DNA of 64,000 nucleotides from Lysobacter changpingensis (GTDB taxonomy: Bacteria; Pseudomonadota; Gammaproteobacteria; Xanthomonadales; Xanthomonadaceae). The translations under genes were made by a program, and so were the position numbers. The notes beneath the pieces are model-generated. The model did no database searches, was not told the DNA's origin, and worked only from the letters and a program-made list of their open reading frames with translations. Every line of letters starts with the position of its first letter. Position 1 is the stretch's first letter. The DNA lies in assembly GCF_017308985.1 (NCBI RefSeq), contig NZ_JADWPE010000002.1, positions 744,001 to 808,000 on the forward strand. Direction: 5' to 3'. Positions 57,219 to 64,000 of this stretch are shown here, piece after piece.

Positions 57219-57643
57219 CCGCGCGATGTCCTGCGCAGTGCGCGCAGCCGCGGCCACAGCGCGCGCTTGGCGGCGGCGTTGCCGCGCAGCGCGGCGAGGT
57301 CGCCGGCGAGGTCGCGCACGCGTGCTTCGTCGGCACCGCCGCTGGCGCGCATCAGCGCCTGCATCAGGCGGTCGCCGCCTGCCGCGCGTGCCGGGGCCGG
57401 CCTCGCGGGCGCGGGTCGCGCCGGGCGCTCCTCGCGTGCGAGCAACGCCGCCGCTTCGCGCATCGCGGCGCCCGCACCGGAGGAGCCGGCTGGGGCTTCG
57501 CGTCCACGCTCGTCAGGGCCGCGTTCGTCGGGCGACTCCGGCTGCCGCTCGGCGACCAGCGCCTCCGCCGGCGCGATGGACCACACCGTGTGGCCCATGG
57601 CCTCCAGCCATTCGCGCTGCTCGGCGGTCCACGGCTCGGTCAT
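57215..57643 (-). CDS. holD: Probable HolD, DNA polymerase III psi subunit (divergent)
   Basis: The 142-residue protein overlaps rimI downstream and pssA upstream by 4 bases each. Its start, RREW-like QREWLEAMGHTVWSIAPAEA (about residues 9-28), lines up with E. coli psi (R-x-W-x-x-x-LGI-x-x-W-S), the peptide that docks on the clamp loader. Its end, AALRGNAAAKRALWPRLRAL (about 117-136), lines up with the psi C-terminal helix (LRANPTARAALWQQI). The middle is an Ala, Pro and Arg rich linker in place of the first half of the psi fold. The call rests on my recall of E. coli psi and the holD-rimI order. Confidence 0.6.
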   Translation of the reverse strand: MTEPWTAEQREWLEAMGHTVWSIAPAEALVAERQPESPDERGPDERGREAPAGSSGAGAAMREAAALLAREERPARPAPARPAPARAAGGDRLMQALMRASGGADEARVRDLAGDLAALRGNAAAKRALWPRLRALRRTSRG

Positions 57644-58416
57644 GACGCGATCTCGCTCCCCGGTGCGCGACGCACGCGGCGGAACGCGGCGTACACCGGT
57701 CCGGACAAGGCGTACAGCGCGCCGATCGCCAACAGCACGCGCGGCGGATCGATGGCGATGCCGACCAGCACCGCCAGCACCACGATGATGGCGAGGAACG
57801 GCACGCGGTCGCTCTTCGGACCGCCGCCCTTGAAGCTGAAATAGCGCATCCGGCTGACCATCAGCAGGCCCGCCGCCACGGTGACGCCCAGCGCGAGGTA
57901 GCGCAGCTGCTCGCCGGTGAAGCCCAGGTCGTCGCAGGTCCACACGAAGCTGGCGACCAGCCCCGCCGCGGCGGGACTCGCCAGGCCGATGAACCAGCGC
58001 TTGTCCACTTGGCCCACCTGCGAATTGAAGCGCGCCAGCCGCAGCGCCGCGCAGGCCGCGTAGACGAACGCGGCGACCCAGCCGATCTTGCCGGGGATCG
58101 CGCCGTCCAGCCGCATCTCCTGCAGCGCCCAGTGGTACATGACCAGCGCCGGCGCCAGGCCGAAGCTGACCAGGTCCGCCAGCGAGTCGTACTGCACGCC
58201 GAATTCGCTCTGCGTGTTGGTCAGGCGCGCGACGCGGCCGTCGAGGCCATCGAGGATGCCGGCGACGAACACCGCGATGCAGGCGTCGTCGAAGCGGCCC
58301 TGCGTGGCGGCGATGATCGCGTAGAAGCCGGCGAACAGGCCGCCGGTGGTGAACAGGTTGGGCAGCAGGTAGATCCCGCGGCCACGCGGGCGTGGGGGCT
58401 GTTGCGTGTCGTCCAT
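57640..58416 (-). CDS. pssA: PssA, CDP-diacylglycerol:serine O-phosphatidyltransferase
   Basis: Makes phosphatidylserine in the inner membrane, the precursor of phosphatidylethanolamine. The 258-residue protein has the CDP-alcohol phosphotransferase motif DG-x2-AR-x8-G-x3-D-x3-D as LDGLDGRVARLTNTQSEFGV then QYDSLAD (about residues 60-85), with eight or so hydrophobic helices. The start MDDTQQPPRPRGRGIYLLPN at 58416 is chosen; an ATG at 58434 adds six residues. This is the multispan form, not the soluble E. coli form. Confidence 0.94.
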   Translation of the reverse strand: MDDTQQPPRPRGRGIYLLPNLFTTGGLFAGFYAIIAATQGRFDDACIAVFVAGILDGLDGRVARLTNTQSEFGVQYDSLADLVSFGLAPALVMYHWALQEMRLDGAIPGKIGWVAAFVYAACAALRLARFNSQVGQVDKRWFIGLASPAAAGLVASFVWTCDDLGFTGEQLRYLALGVTVAAGLLMVSRMRYFSFKGGGPKSDRVPFLAIIVVLAVLVGIAIDPPRVLLAIGALYALSGPVYAAFRRVRRAPGSEIAS

Positions 58417-58642
58417 GTGGGGGGCAGTCGGCATGACGGATCGGGGAAGCGGCGGACCGCGACAGGAAAGTGTAAGTCCATCGGCGCGCGACCCGGCATC
58501 CCCGGGACGGTCGCCGCGTCGCGCGGGCAACGAGACCCAGGCCACATAAGTGGACGATAGCGGCTCCCGGCGCTTGCCTGCGGCCGGTCGCGGTGCTGCA
58601 ATCGCGGCCATTCCCCCGCCCGACCGCGCCCCGGAGCCCTGC

Positions 58643-59053
58643 ATGTCCAGCCCGATCCGCCTGCTGCCCGGCCTCCTGGCCGGCCTGAGCCTGCTCATCG
58701 CGACCCCGGCCTTCGCCGCGAAGGTCTACCAGTGGAAGGACGAGAAGGGCGTTACCCACTATTCCGACGCGCCGCCGCCGGACCAGTACATCAAGGGCCG
58801 CAACCTGACCGACAAGGGCGGCACGGCGGAGGCCGCGCAGCCGGCCAAGCCCGTCGTCAACGCCAACTGCTCCAATGCGCGCAGCAACCTGGCCGTGCTC
58901 AAGGACGGCGGCGAGGTAGGCATCGACGAGGACAAGGACGGCAAGCCCGACCGCAGCCTCAACGAGACCGAGCGCGCCAACCGCACTGCGCTGGCCGAAG
59001 CTCAGATCAAGACCTACTGCGAGAGCCCGGCGGTCGCCAGCAGCAACACCTGA
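58643..59053 (+). CDS. DUF4124 domain periplasmic protein
   Basis: The 136-residue product has a signal peptide (IRLLPGLLAGLSLLIATPAF, cleaved after AFA) and the DUF4124 signature KVYQWKDEKGVTHYSDAPPP. The rest is hydrophilic with two cysteines (NANCSNARSNLAV and TYCESPAV) that could form a disulfide. The family is common in gammaproteobacteria and has no assigned function. Confidence 0.85.
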   Translation: MSSPIRLLPGLLAGLSLLIATPAFAAKVYQWKDEKGVTHYSDAPPPDQYIKGRNLTDKGGTAEAAQPAKPVVNANCSNARSNLAVLKDGGEVGIDEDKDGKPDRSLNETERANRTALAEAQIKTYCESPAVASSNT

Positions 59054-59176
59054 GCCGCACCGCAGGCGCGTCCACCGAAGCCGGCCCCGCGCCGGCTTCG
59101 TCGTTCCGGGCGTCCGGCGGGGCCGGGAACGCATGGCAGAATGGCCGCCTCCCTTACGTTCGAAAGCCCCACGCCG

Positions 59177-60889
59177 ATGCGCCTGTCGCAGTTCCACCTC
59201 CACACCAGCAAGGAAACCCCCGCCGAGGCCGAGGTCGTCAGCCACAAGCTGATGCTCAAGGCCGGCATGATCCGCAAGCTCGCCGCCGGCCTGTACACCT
59301 GGTCGCCGCTGGGCCTGCGCGTGCTGCGCAAGGTCGAACGCGCCGTGCGCGAGGAAATGAACGCCGCCGGCGCGATCGAGGTGCTGATGCCGGCCGCGCA
59401 GCCGAAGGAACTGTGGGAAGAAACCGGCCGCTGGGAGAAGTTCGGCGGCCAGCTGCTGAAGATGCAGGATCGCAAGGAAGCCTGGTACTGCTACGGCCCC
59501 ACGCACGAGGAAGTCATCACCGACTTCGCGCGCAACGAGCTGTCCAGCTACAAGCAGCTGCCGGTCAACTTCTACCAGATCCAGACCAAGTTCCGCGACG
59601 AGATCCGCCCGCGCTTCGGCGTGATGCGCGCGCGCGAGTTCCTGATGAAGGACGCCTACTCCTTCCACGTCACCGACGAGGACCTCGATCGCGAATACCG
59701 CAACATGTACGAGACCTACGGGCGCATCTTCACGCGCCTGGGGCTGAAGTTCCGCGCGGTGTCCGCCGACAGCGGCGCGATCGGCGGCGCGGTGTCGCAT
59801 GAGTTCCAGGTGCTCGCCGATTCGGGCGAGGACGCGATCTTCTTCTCCGACGGTTCGGACTACGCGGCGAACGTCGAGCTGGCCGAAGCGATCTCGCCCG
59901 GCCCGCGCCCTGTCGCAAGCGAAACGATGCGCCGGATCGACACGCCGCACCAGAAGACCTGCGAGGACGTCGCCGCGCTGATGGGCATCACGCTCGATCG
60001 CACGGTGAAGTCGGTCGCGGTCATGGGCGCGGACGCCGAAGGCAATCCGCAGTTCGTGCTCGCGCTGGTGCGCGGCGACCACGTCGTGAACGAGGTGAAG
60101 CTCGCCAAGCTTCCCGGCCTGGGCGAATACCGCCTGGCGACGGAAGCGGAAATCGCCGGACACCTCGGCAGCGAGCCGGGCTTCCTCGGCCCGGTGAACC
60201 CGGAAAAGAAGATCCGCATCGTGGCCGACCGCAGCGTCGCGGCGCTGGCCGACTTCGTCGTCGGTGCCAACGAAAAGGGCTTCCACCTCGCCGGCGTGAA
60301 CTGGGGCCGCGACCTGCCCGAGCCCGATGAAGTCGCCGACATCCGCAACGTCGTCGAAGGCGATCCCTCGCCCGACGGCCGCGGCACGCTGCAGATCGCG
60401 CGCGGCATCGAGGTCGGCCACGTGTTCCAGCTCGGCCGCAAGTACACCGAGGCGATGAAGCTCACCGTGCTCGACGCGAACGGCAAGGCCGCCACGCCGT
60501 CGATGGGCTGCTACGGCATCGGCGTGTCGCGCATCGTCGCCGCCGCGATCGAACAGAACCACGACGACAACGGCATCGCCTGGCCCGAGCCCATGGCGCC
60601 GTGGCGGGCGGTGGTGTGCGTGATCAATCCGAAGAACGACGCGACCGTCGCGCAAGCCGCCGAAGCGTTGTACCGCGACCTCAACGCCGCCGGCATCGAA
60701 ACCGCGCTGGACGATCGCGGCCTGCGCCCGGGCGCGATGTTCGCCGACATGGAACTGATCGGCATCCCGCACCGCGTGGTCGTCTCCGAACGCGGCCTGG
60801 CCGCCGGCACCTTCGAGTACCGCCACCGCCAGGCGAGCGAGGCGGAAAACCTGGATCGCGCGGGCGTGTTCGCGAAGTTCGGGAAGTAG
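59177..60889 (+). CDS. proS: ProS, prolyl-tRNA synthetase (bacterial type with INS editing domain)
   Basis: Class II synthetase charging tRNA-Pro. The 570-residue protein starts [20 protein letters not shown] and has [40 protein letters not shown] (motif 2 region), [20 protein letters not shown], the INS trans-editing domain inserted at about 225-410 ([10 protein letters not shown] and [20 protein letters not shown]), and [20 protein letters not shown] (motif 3). An upstream ATG at 59141 adds 12 unconserved residues and is rejected. Confidence 0.97.
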   Translation: MRLSQFHLHTSKETPAEAEVVSHKLMLKAGMIRKLAAGLYTWSPLGLRVLRKVERAVREEMNAAGAIEVLMPAAQPKELWEETGRWEKFGGQLLKMQDRKEAWYCYGPTHEEVITDFARNELSSYKQLPVNFYQIQTKFRDEIRPRFGVMRAREFLMKDAYSFHVTDEDLDREYRNMYETYGRIFTRLGLKFRAVSADSGAIGGAVSHEFQVLADSGEDAIFFSDGSDYAANVELAEAISPGPRPVASETMRRIDTPHQKTCEDVAALMGITLDRTVKSVAVMGADAEGNPQFVLALVRGDHVVNEVKLAKLPGLGEYRLATEAEIAGHLGSEPGFLGPVNPEKKIRIVADRSVAALADFVVGANEKGFHLAGVNWGRDLPEPDEVADIRNVVEGDPSPDGRGTLQIARGIEVGHVFQLGRKYTEAMKLTVLDANGKAATPSMGCYGIGVSRIVAAAIEQNHDDNGIAWPEPMAPWRAVVCVINPKNDATVAQAAEALYRDLNAAGIETALDDRGLRPGAMFADMELIGIPHRVVVSERGLAAGTFEYRHRQASEAENLDRAGVFAKFGK

Positions 60890-60912
60890 ACGCGCATACC
60901 GCGTCTTCGAAG

Positions 60913-60936
60913 CCCTGTCCCGGATCCGGGACAGGG
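60913..60936. repeat. Perfect 24-base palindrome after proS
   Basis: CCCTGTCCCGGA (60913-60924) and TCCGGGACAGGG (60925-60936) form a continuous perfect palindrome about 24 bases after the proS stop. In RNA it can form a strong hairpin with minimal loop. Confidence 0.7.
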
Positions 60937-61028
60937 TGACCCGCTGCCCCGGGGTCGCGTTCCTACGCCTGCTTTCGACCCAGGGATGGACCTCTGCTGC
61001 GGCAGTTTTGAATCAAGGACCGGAGCGC

Positions 61029-61385
61029 ATGACGAGCCAGTCTGTTCTCCTGATAGTCGCCGGTTGCGCAGGCTGATTCTGGTTCTCGCTCAGTCCCGGA
61101 TCGTGGCTTGGCTTTTCGCTGTCGAGCGGCGACTGGGGATGGCTGCTTCGTGAGCGCGACAGCGAAAAAAATACGCAACGATCGGAACTTCGCCTCGCGG
61201 GCCGTCGCTCGCTCGTGAGCCACTGCACGCTTCTCGCCGTCGGGCTCGCTGCTGGCGTGAACAGCGGCAACTGCGACGTTTCGGAAGCCCTGGCCGTAAT
61301 GACGGTCGTAAGCGGAGGCTTGTTCGCCGGCTTCCTGCTCCTGCTCTGGTCGACCCGGCCCGGGGGCTGGTACGGGCACCGATGA
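61029..61385 (+). pseudogene. Possible small membrane protein gene interrupted by an in-frame TGA
   Basis: After a GGAG site, the ATG at 61029 opens MTSQSVLLIVAGCAG, meets a TGA at 61074-61076, then stays open in the same frame for 102 more codons: FWFSLSPGSWLGFSLSSGDW, a charged loop (LLRERDSEKNTQRSELR), and two hydrophobic segments (HCTLLAVGLAAGV and VMTVVSGGLFAGFLLLLW) before TGA at 61383. The hydrophobic pattern fits a membrane protein better than a chance frame. It could be a nonsense-mutated gene, or the real start could be a GTG at 61215 (56 residues). No family was recognised. Confidence 0.35.
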
Positions 61386-61473
61386 TGGAATGGTCAAACG
61401 CTTCTGGCCGAACCCAATACCGCGGCGAAACAGCCGGTCCCCGGCCGCGCTTCGTTTACGACGCCTGCCGCCG

Positions 61474-61527
61474 GCGATTATCATCGGGAAAATGCGCGGT
61501 AAATGGCCGCGATTATTCCCCGATAAT
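61474..61527. promoter_or_regulatory. AT-rich inverted repeat upstream of the H-NS-like gene
   Basis: Inverted segments GATTATCATCGGG (near 61475) and CCCCGATAATC (near 61518) surround GAAAATGCGCGGTAAATGG and a second ATTATT tract. It is the most AT-rich spot around and lies about 25 bases before the ribosome site. H-NS proteins favour such DNA, so autoregulation is possible. Confidence 0.4.
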
Positions 61528-61548
61528 CCCGTCCGCCCGGAGGCTCCA

Positions 61549-61920
61549 ATGTCGATCAATCTCGATGCGCTGTCCGCGAAGGAACTCGACGCGCTGATCA
61601 GCCAGGCGAAGAAGCGCAAGACCACGCTGAGCAAGCGCAAGCCGATCGCCGTGGTGCGCAAGAAGCTGACCCAGCTCGCCAAGGCCGAGGGTTACAGCAT
61701 CGCCGAGCTGTTCGGCGGCTCGTCGGCCCCGGCGTCCGCCGCACGCGCCGCGAAGGCGCCCGCCCGAAAGGTGTCGAAGAACGCCGGGAAGCCGGTCGCG
61801 CCGAAGTATCGCAACCCGGCGAACCCGTCGGAAACCTGGGCCGGGCGCGGCAAGCAGCCGCGCTGGCTGGCGGCGCAGACGAGCGCGGGGAAGAAGCTCG
61901 AGGATTTCCTGATCAGGTGA
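61549..61920 (+). CDS. H-NS family nucleoid protein (XvrA/HvrA-like)
   Basis: The 123-residue protein starts MSINLDALSAKELDALISQA, a helical dimerisation part with many Lys and Arg, then an Ala/Ser/Lys linker (AARAAKAPARKVSKNAGKPV), and the DNA-binding end APKYRNPANPSETWAGRGKQ then PRWLAAQ, the H-NS minor-groove loop. A GGAGG site lies 5 bases before the ATG. Proteins of this group regulate AT-rich or acquired genes and virulence functions in Xanthomonads. Confidence 0.93.
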   Translation: MSINLDALSAKELDALISQAKKRKTTLSKRKPIAVVRKKLTQLAKAEGYSIAELFGGSSAPASAARAAKAPARKVSKNAGKPVAPKYRNPANPSETWAGRGKQPRWLAAQTSAGKKLEDFLIR

Positions 61921-61953
61921 TCTAGGGATCGCCTGTCGCCTGTACGACCAGAG

Positions 61954-61983
61954 CGCCGGCCATGTGCCGGCGTTTCTGTTTTC
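61954..61983 (+). terminator. Intrinsic terminator after the H-NS-like gene
   Basis: Stem CGCCGGC (61954-61960) with GCCGGCG (61966-61972), loop CATGT, followed by TTTCTGTTTT. It is 33 bases after the stop codon. Confidence 0.78.
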
Positions 61984-62035
61984 AGGGGCACTGCGAGATG
62001 TCGTGGAATTACGGAGCCTGCGGACAGACAGCCAT

Positions 62036-62070
62036 CAGCCTGGATCCCGGTCTTCGCCGGGATGACGGGA
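62036..62070. repeat. CATCCCGGCGAAGAC-type repeat, single copy
   Basis: CTGGATCCCGGTCTTCGCCG followed by GGATGACGGG is one copy of the same family seen at 41208, 46760 and 56134. Confidence 0.6.
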
Positions 62071-62091
62071 AAAGAGGTCCGGACGTTCGCT

Positions 62092-62147
62092 CTCCCGACT
62101 CCCGACTCCCGACTCCCGACTCCCGACTCCCGACTCCCGATTCCCGA
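62092..62147. repeat. Tandem heptanucleotide repeat (CTCCCGA x7 plus TTCCCGA)
   Basis: Seven perfect copies of CTCCCGA (62092-62140) and one TTCCCGA (62141-62147) lie just 13 bases beyond the stop of the ThrE-like gene. The unit matches the 7-base units in the GGGAATC inverted repeats elsewhere in the window. Confidence 0.9.
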
Positions 62148-62160
62148 TTCCCCCAAGGCT

Positions 62161-63411
62161 TCAAAGATTCCGCCGGGCCGGCAACAACAGGTTGCCGAAC
62201 AAAAGACCCGCGATCAGCGCCAGCAGGATGTTCAGTACCGCCAGGATGGCGGCCTGGCCGGCGTCGATGTCCTGTTGCTGGATCAGCGTGAGCAGGCCGC
62301 GCAGGCTCACGCTGCCGGGCACCAGCATGATGATGCCGGGCACGCGCAGGATCGCGCCGGGACGGTTCCACCAGCGCGCGTACGCATTGCCGGCGGCGGT
62401 CAGCACGAGCGCGGCGAGGAAGATGCCCGCCGGGCTGCCGAACGCCTGCCCGCCGAAGCGCGACACGAGGTAGCCGCCGGCCGCCGCCGCCATCACCTTC
62501 GGATAGTCGCGCCACTGCGCGCGGAACAGCACCGCGAAGGCGAACGCCGCCAGCGTCAGCGCGCCCCACTCCACCCATTCCGGTTGCGGTCGCGAGGCGC
62601 GCACCTGCGCGTCCAGGCCGGCGACCTTCGCCAGGTACAGCGCGATGATCGTGCCGATGGCGAGCTTGAGCACCGTCGTCACCGCACCGGCGAAACGCGC
62701 CGTGCCGGACACCAGGTGCTGGCTGGTCAGCTCGTTCATCGCGTTGGTCAGCGCCATTCCGGGCAGCAGCACGATCAGCGAGGCGATGATCACCGTGTTC
62801 TGGTTGAGCGGCGCGACGAACGAGGCCACCAGCAGCGTCACCAGTGCCGCGAACATCGCGGTCACCGCTTCCAGTGCTTCCTTGAAGCGCGGGTGCGATT
62901 CGGACCACTGCACCAGCAGGCCGATCATCAGCCCGTTGACGCCCGCCACGCCGATGTCGAGCCACGGCAGCCGCAGCACGCCGGCGATGCCGAGCGCGGC
63001 CAGCCCGTAGGCCAGCACCTGCATCGCGCGGAAGCGGAACGTCGACGGCGTGTCCAGGGCGCTCATCTGCGCGTGCGCGTCGACCAGGCCGAGCTTGCCG
63101 GCGAGCACCTCCTCGGCGATGCGGTCGGTTTCGGCCAGCCGGTGCAGGTCGGTCTCGCCGGGTGGGAGGCGGATGACGCGCGTGGTGTCGCTCTCGCCCG
63201 GCGCGCGTTGCGGGTCGGCGAAGGTGAGGATCAGTCCCGTCGGATTCGACCACGGCTCGCATTCCAGGCGCAGGCGGTGCGCGACGGCGCTGATCGAGCC
63301 CTCCAGGCGCTGCGCCGTGGTGCCGTAGGCGTGCAGGCGCTCGGCCAGCTCGATCACGAAGTTGATGCGTGCGGCGTAAGTGGCGGCGCTGAGGGGAGGC
63401 GGATTCGACAT
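62161..63411 (-). CDS. ThrE-family threonine/serine exporter
   Basis: The 416-residue inner-membrane protein combines a DUF1212 N-terminal part (RINFVIELAERLHAYGTTAQ, RLEGSISAVAHRLRLECEPW, and LVDAHAQMSALDTPSTFRFR) with a polytopic region of about ten helices (GVAGVNGLMIGLLVQWSESH and VPGIIMLVPGSVSLRGLLTL). This matches single-chain ThrE, which exports threonine and serine by proton antiport. The substrate is a family-level inference. An ATG four codons earlier (63423) is an alternative. Confidence 0.88.
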   Translation of the reverse strand: MSNPPPLSAATYAARINFVIELAERLHAYGTTAQRLEGSISAVAHRLRLECEPWSNPTGLILTFADPQRAPGESDTTRVIRLPPGETDLHRLAETDRIAEEVLAGKLGLVDAHAQMSALDTPSTFRFRAMQVLAYGLAALGIAGVLRLPWLDIGVAGVNGLMIGLLVQWSESHPRFKEALEAVTAMFAALVTLLVASFVAPLNQNTVIIASLIVLLPGMALTNAMNELTSQHLVSGTARFAGAVTTVLKLAIGTIIALYLAKVAGLDAQVRASRPQPEWVEWGALTLAAFAFAVLFRAQWRDYPKVMAAAAGGYLVSRFGGQAFGSPAGIFLAALVLTAAGNAYARWWNRPGAILRVPGIIMLVPGSVSLRGLLTLIQQQDIDAGQAAILAVLNILLALIAGLLFGNLLLPARRNL

Positions 63412-63540
63412 GCGCGGAAGCATCGCATGCGGCCGTGCCGCGTGGCAGCGGGGCGGATGCGCATGGACACCTTCGCGCCGCGTTCGCGGCGGGCGCGATA
63501 CGCAGGCTGCTATCCTCGCGCCATTGCCTTGGCCCGCCCG

Positions 63541-64000
63541 ATGACGGAATCCACCGCGCACCCGCCGCAGATCGACGCCGACGGCCCCTCGCCGTCGCGA
63601 CTGCGGCTGTCCGGGTCCTGGACGCTCGACTACGCCGGGCAGATCGGCACCGCGCTGGGCGGCGCGCCCGGTGGCGTCGAGGCGATCGACGCCACCGGCG
63701 TGGAGCGGCTGGATTCGGTCGGCGTGTTGCAACTGCTGCGCTTCGCGCGGCGCAGCAACCTCGATTTCGACGTCTTCACCTTCCACGACTCGCACCGCGC
63801 GCTGGTCAGCGCGATCGAGGACGTCGCCGACGACCGCCCGCGTCGCAAGCGCGAATACGGCGTCAGCGCGGCGCTGGCCCGCCTGGGCCGCGCGGTGCAC
63901 AACAACTGGCACGAGGCGCTGGCGCTGGTGGGCTTCCTCGGCGAGACGCAGCTGAAGCTGCTGCGCATGTTCAAGGAGCCGGCCCGCTTCCGTCCCACGG
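63541..64000 (+). CDS. MlaE-family ABC permease with N-terminal STAS domain (cut by window edge)
   Basis: The frame from the ATG at 63541 runs open to the end (153 residues visible). Residues 1-100 form a STAS-like domain (LRLSGSWTLDYAGQIGTALG, IDATGVERLDSVGVLQLLRF), followed by RLGRAVHNNWHEALALVGFL and GETQLKLLRMFKEPARFRPT, the start of the MlaE (YrbE) permease domain. Such proteins move phospholipids between the membranes together with an ATPase and an MCE-domain protein, which would be expected just downstream. Confidence 0.85.
   Translation, partial: MTESTAHPPQIDADGPSPSRLRLSGSWTLDYAGQIGTALGGAPGGVEAIDATGVERLDSVGVLQLLRFARRSNLDFDVFTFHDSHRALVSAIEDVADDRPRRKREYGVSAALARLGRAVHNNWHEALALVGFLGETQLKLLRMFKEPARFRPT

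Noticed and set aside
61074-61076. In-frame TGA as a selenocysteine codon
   Set aside because: No SECIS-like hairpin was recognised after it and the protein does not resemble any selenoprotein family; a nonsense change or error is simpler.
60963-61682. Minus-strand 239-codon frame across the proS to H-NS gap
   Set aside because: Composition is charged and repetitive without motifs, it runs antisense into the H-NS gene, and the plus-strand frame at 61029 looks more protein-like.

Overview
This 64 kb window is a GC-rich (roughly two thirds G+C by eye) chromosomal segment of a gammaproteobacterium of the Xanthomonadaceae, most likely a Lysobacter-like organism. The basis is the Xps-type type II secretion operon (E-F-G-H-I-J-K-L-M-N-D), a lipoprotein secretin, an FMN-riboswitch riboflavin cluster with a RibB whose GTP cyclohydrolase half is degenerate, and many GTAG-type REP palindromes and heptanucleotide repeats in intergenic DNA. 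It is almost entirely housekeeping DNA. No tRNA, rRNA, CRISPR array, prophage or intact insertion sequence was seen.

Layout. 1-5563: start of the division and cell-wall (dcw) cluster on the minus strand, mraZ-rsmH-ftsL-ftsI-murE-murF (murF cut by the window edge), nearly all joined by 4-base ATGA or GTGA overlaps behind one promoter. 5564-6640: rnpB (RNase P RNA) enclosed by a long inverted repeat. 6638-12321: rsmI, diverging from an LpoA-like lipoprotein, yraN, a DUF4349 lipoprotein, a YdjM-type membrane hydrolase and a GlcD-type FAD oxidase. 12332-20749 (minus): small membrane protein, thiL, nusB, ribH, ribBX, ribE, FMN riboswitch with terminator, methyltransferase, ribD, nrdR, glyA. 20918-26102 (plus): LpxO-like hydroxylase, ettA, pyrF, NCS2 purine permease. 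26245-27580: a decayed RHS fragment and a TonB-like gene.

27575-40354 (minus): the type II secretion operon gspE to gspD, continuing by overlapping GTG starts into two family-2 glycosyltransferase genes. 40521-48549: TPR protein, purL, a DsbC-like lipoprotein, a repeat-filled gap, xerD and an RDD membrane protein. 48686-53231: lptG-lptF (LPS export), diverging from pepA and holC, with a tandem palindromic motif upstream of pepA. 53340-60889: valS, a secreted unknown, rimI, a divergent holD (psi) candidate, pssA, a DUF4124 protein and proS. 60890-64000: a possible broken small membrane gene, an H-NS-like regulator, a ThrE-family exporter, and the start of an MlaE-type permease.

Functionally, the window links peptidoglycan synthesis and division (dcw, LpoA-like), the outer envelope (LptFG, LpxO-like, MlaE-like, glycosyltransferases), protein secretion (Xps), riboflavin and purine or pyrimidine metabolism, and replication and translation factors. 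The most unusual material is the repeat landscape. At least four families of small palindromic elements occur between genes, and in several places they have become coding sequence at gene ends (rsmH C-terminus, gspI leader, ribBX tail). A holD-like gene beside rimI and a GspE without zinc-binding cysteines are also worth attention.
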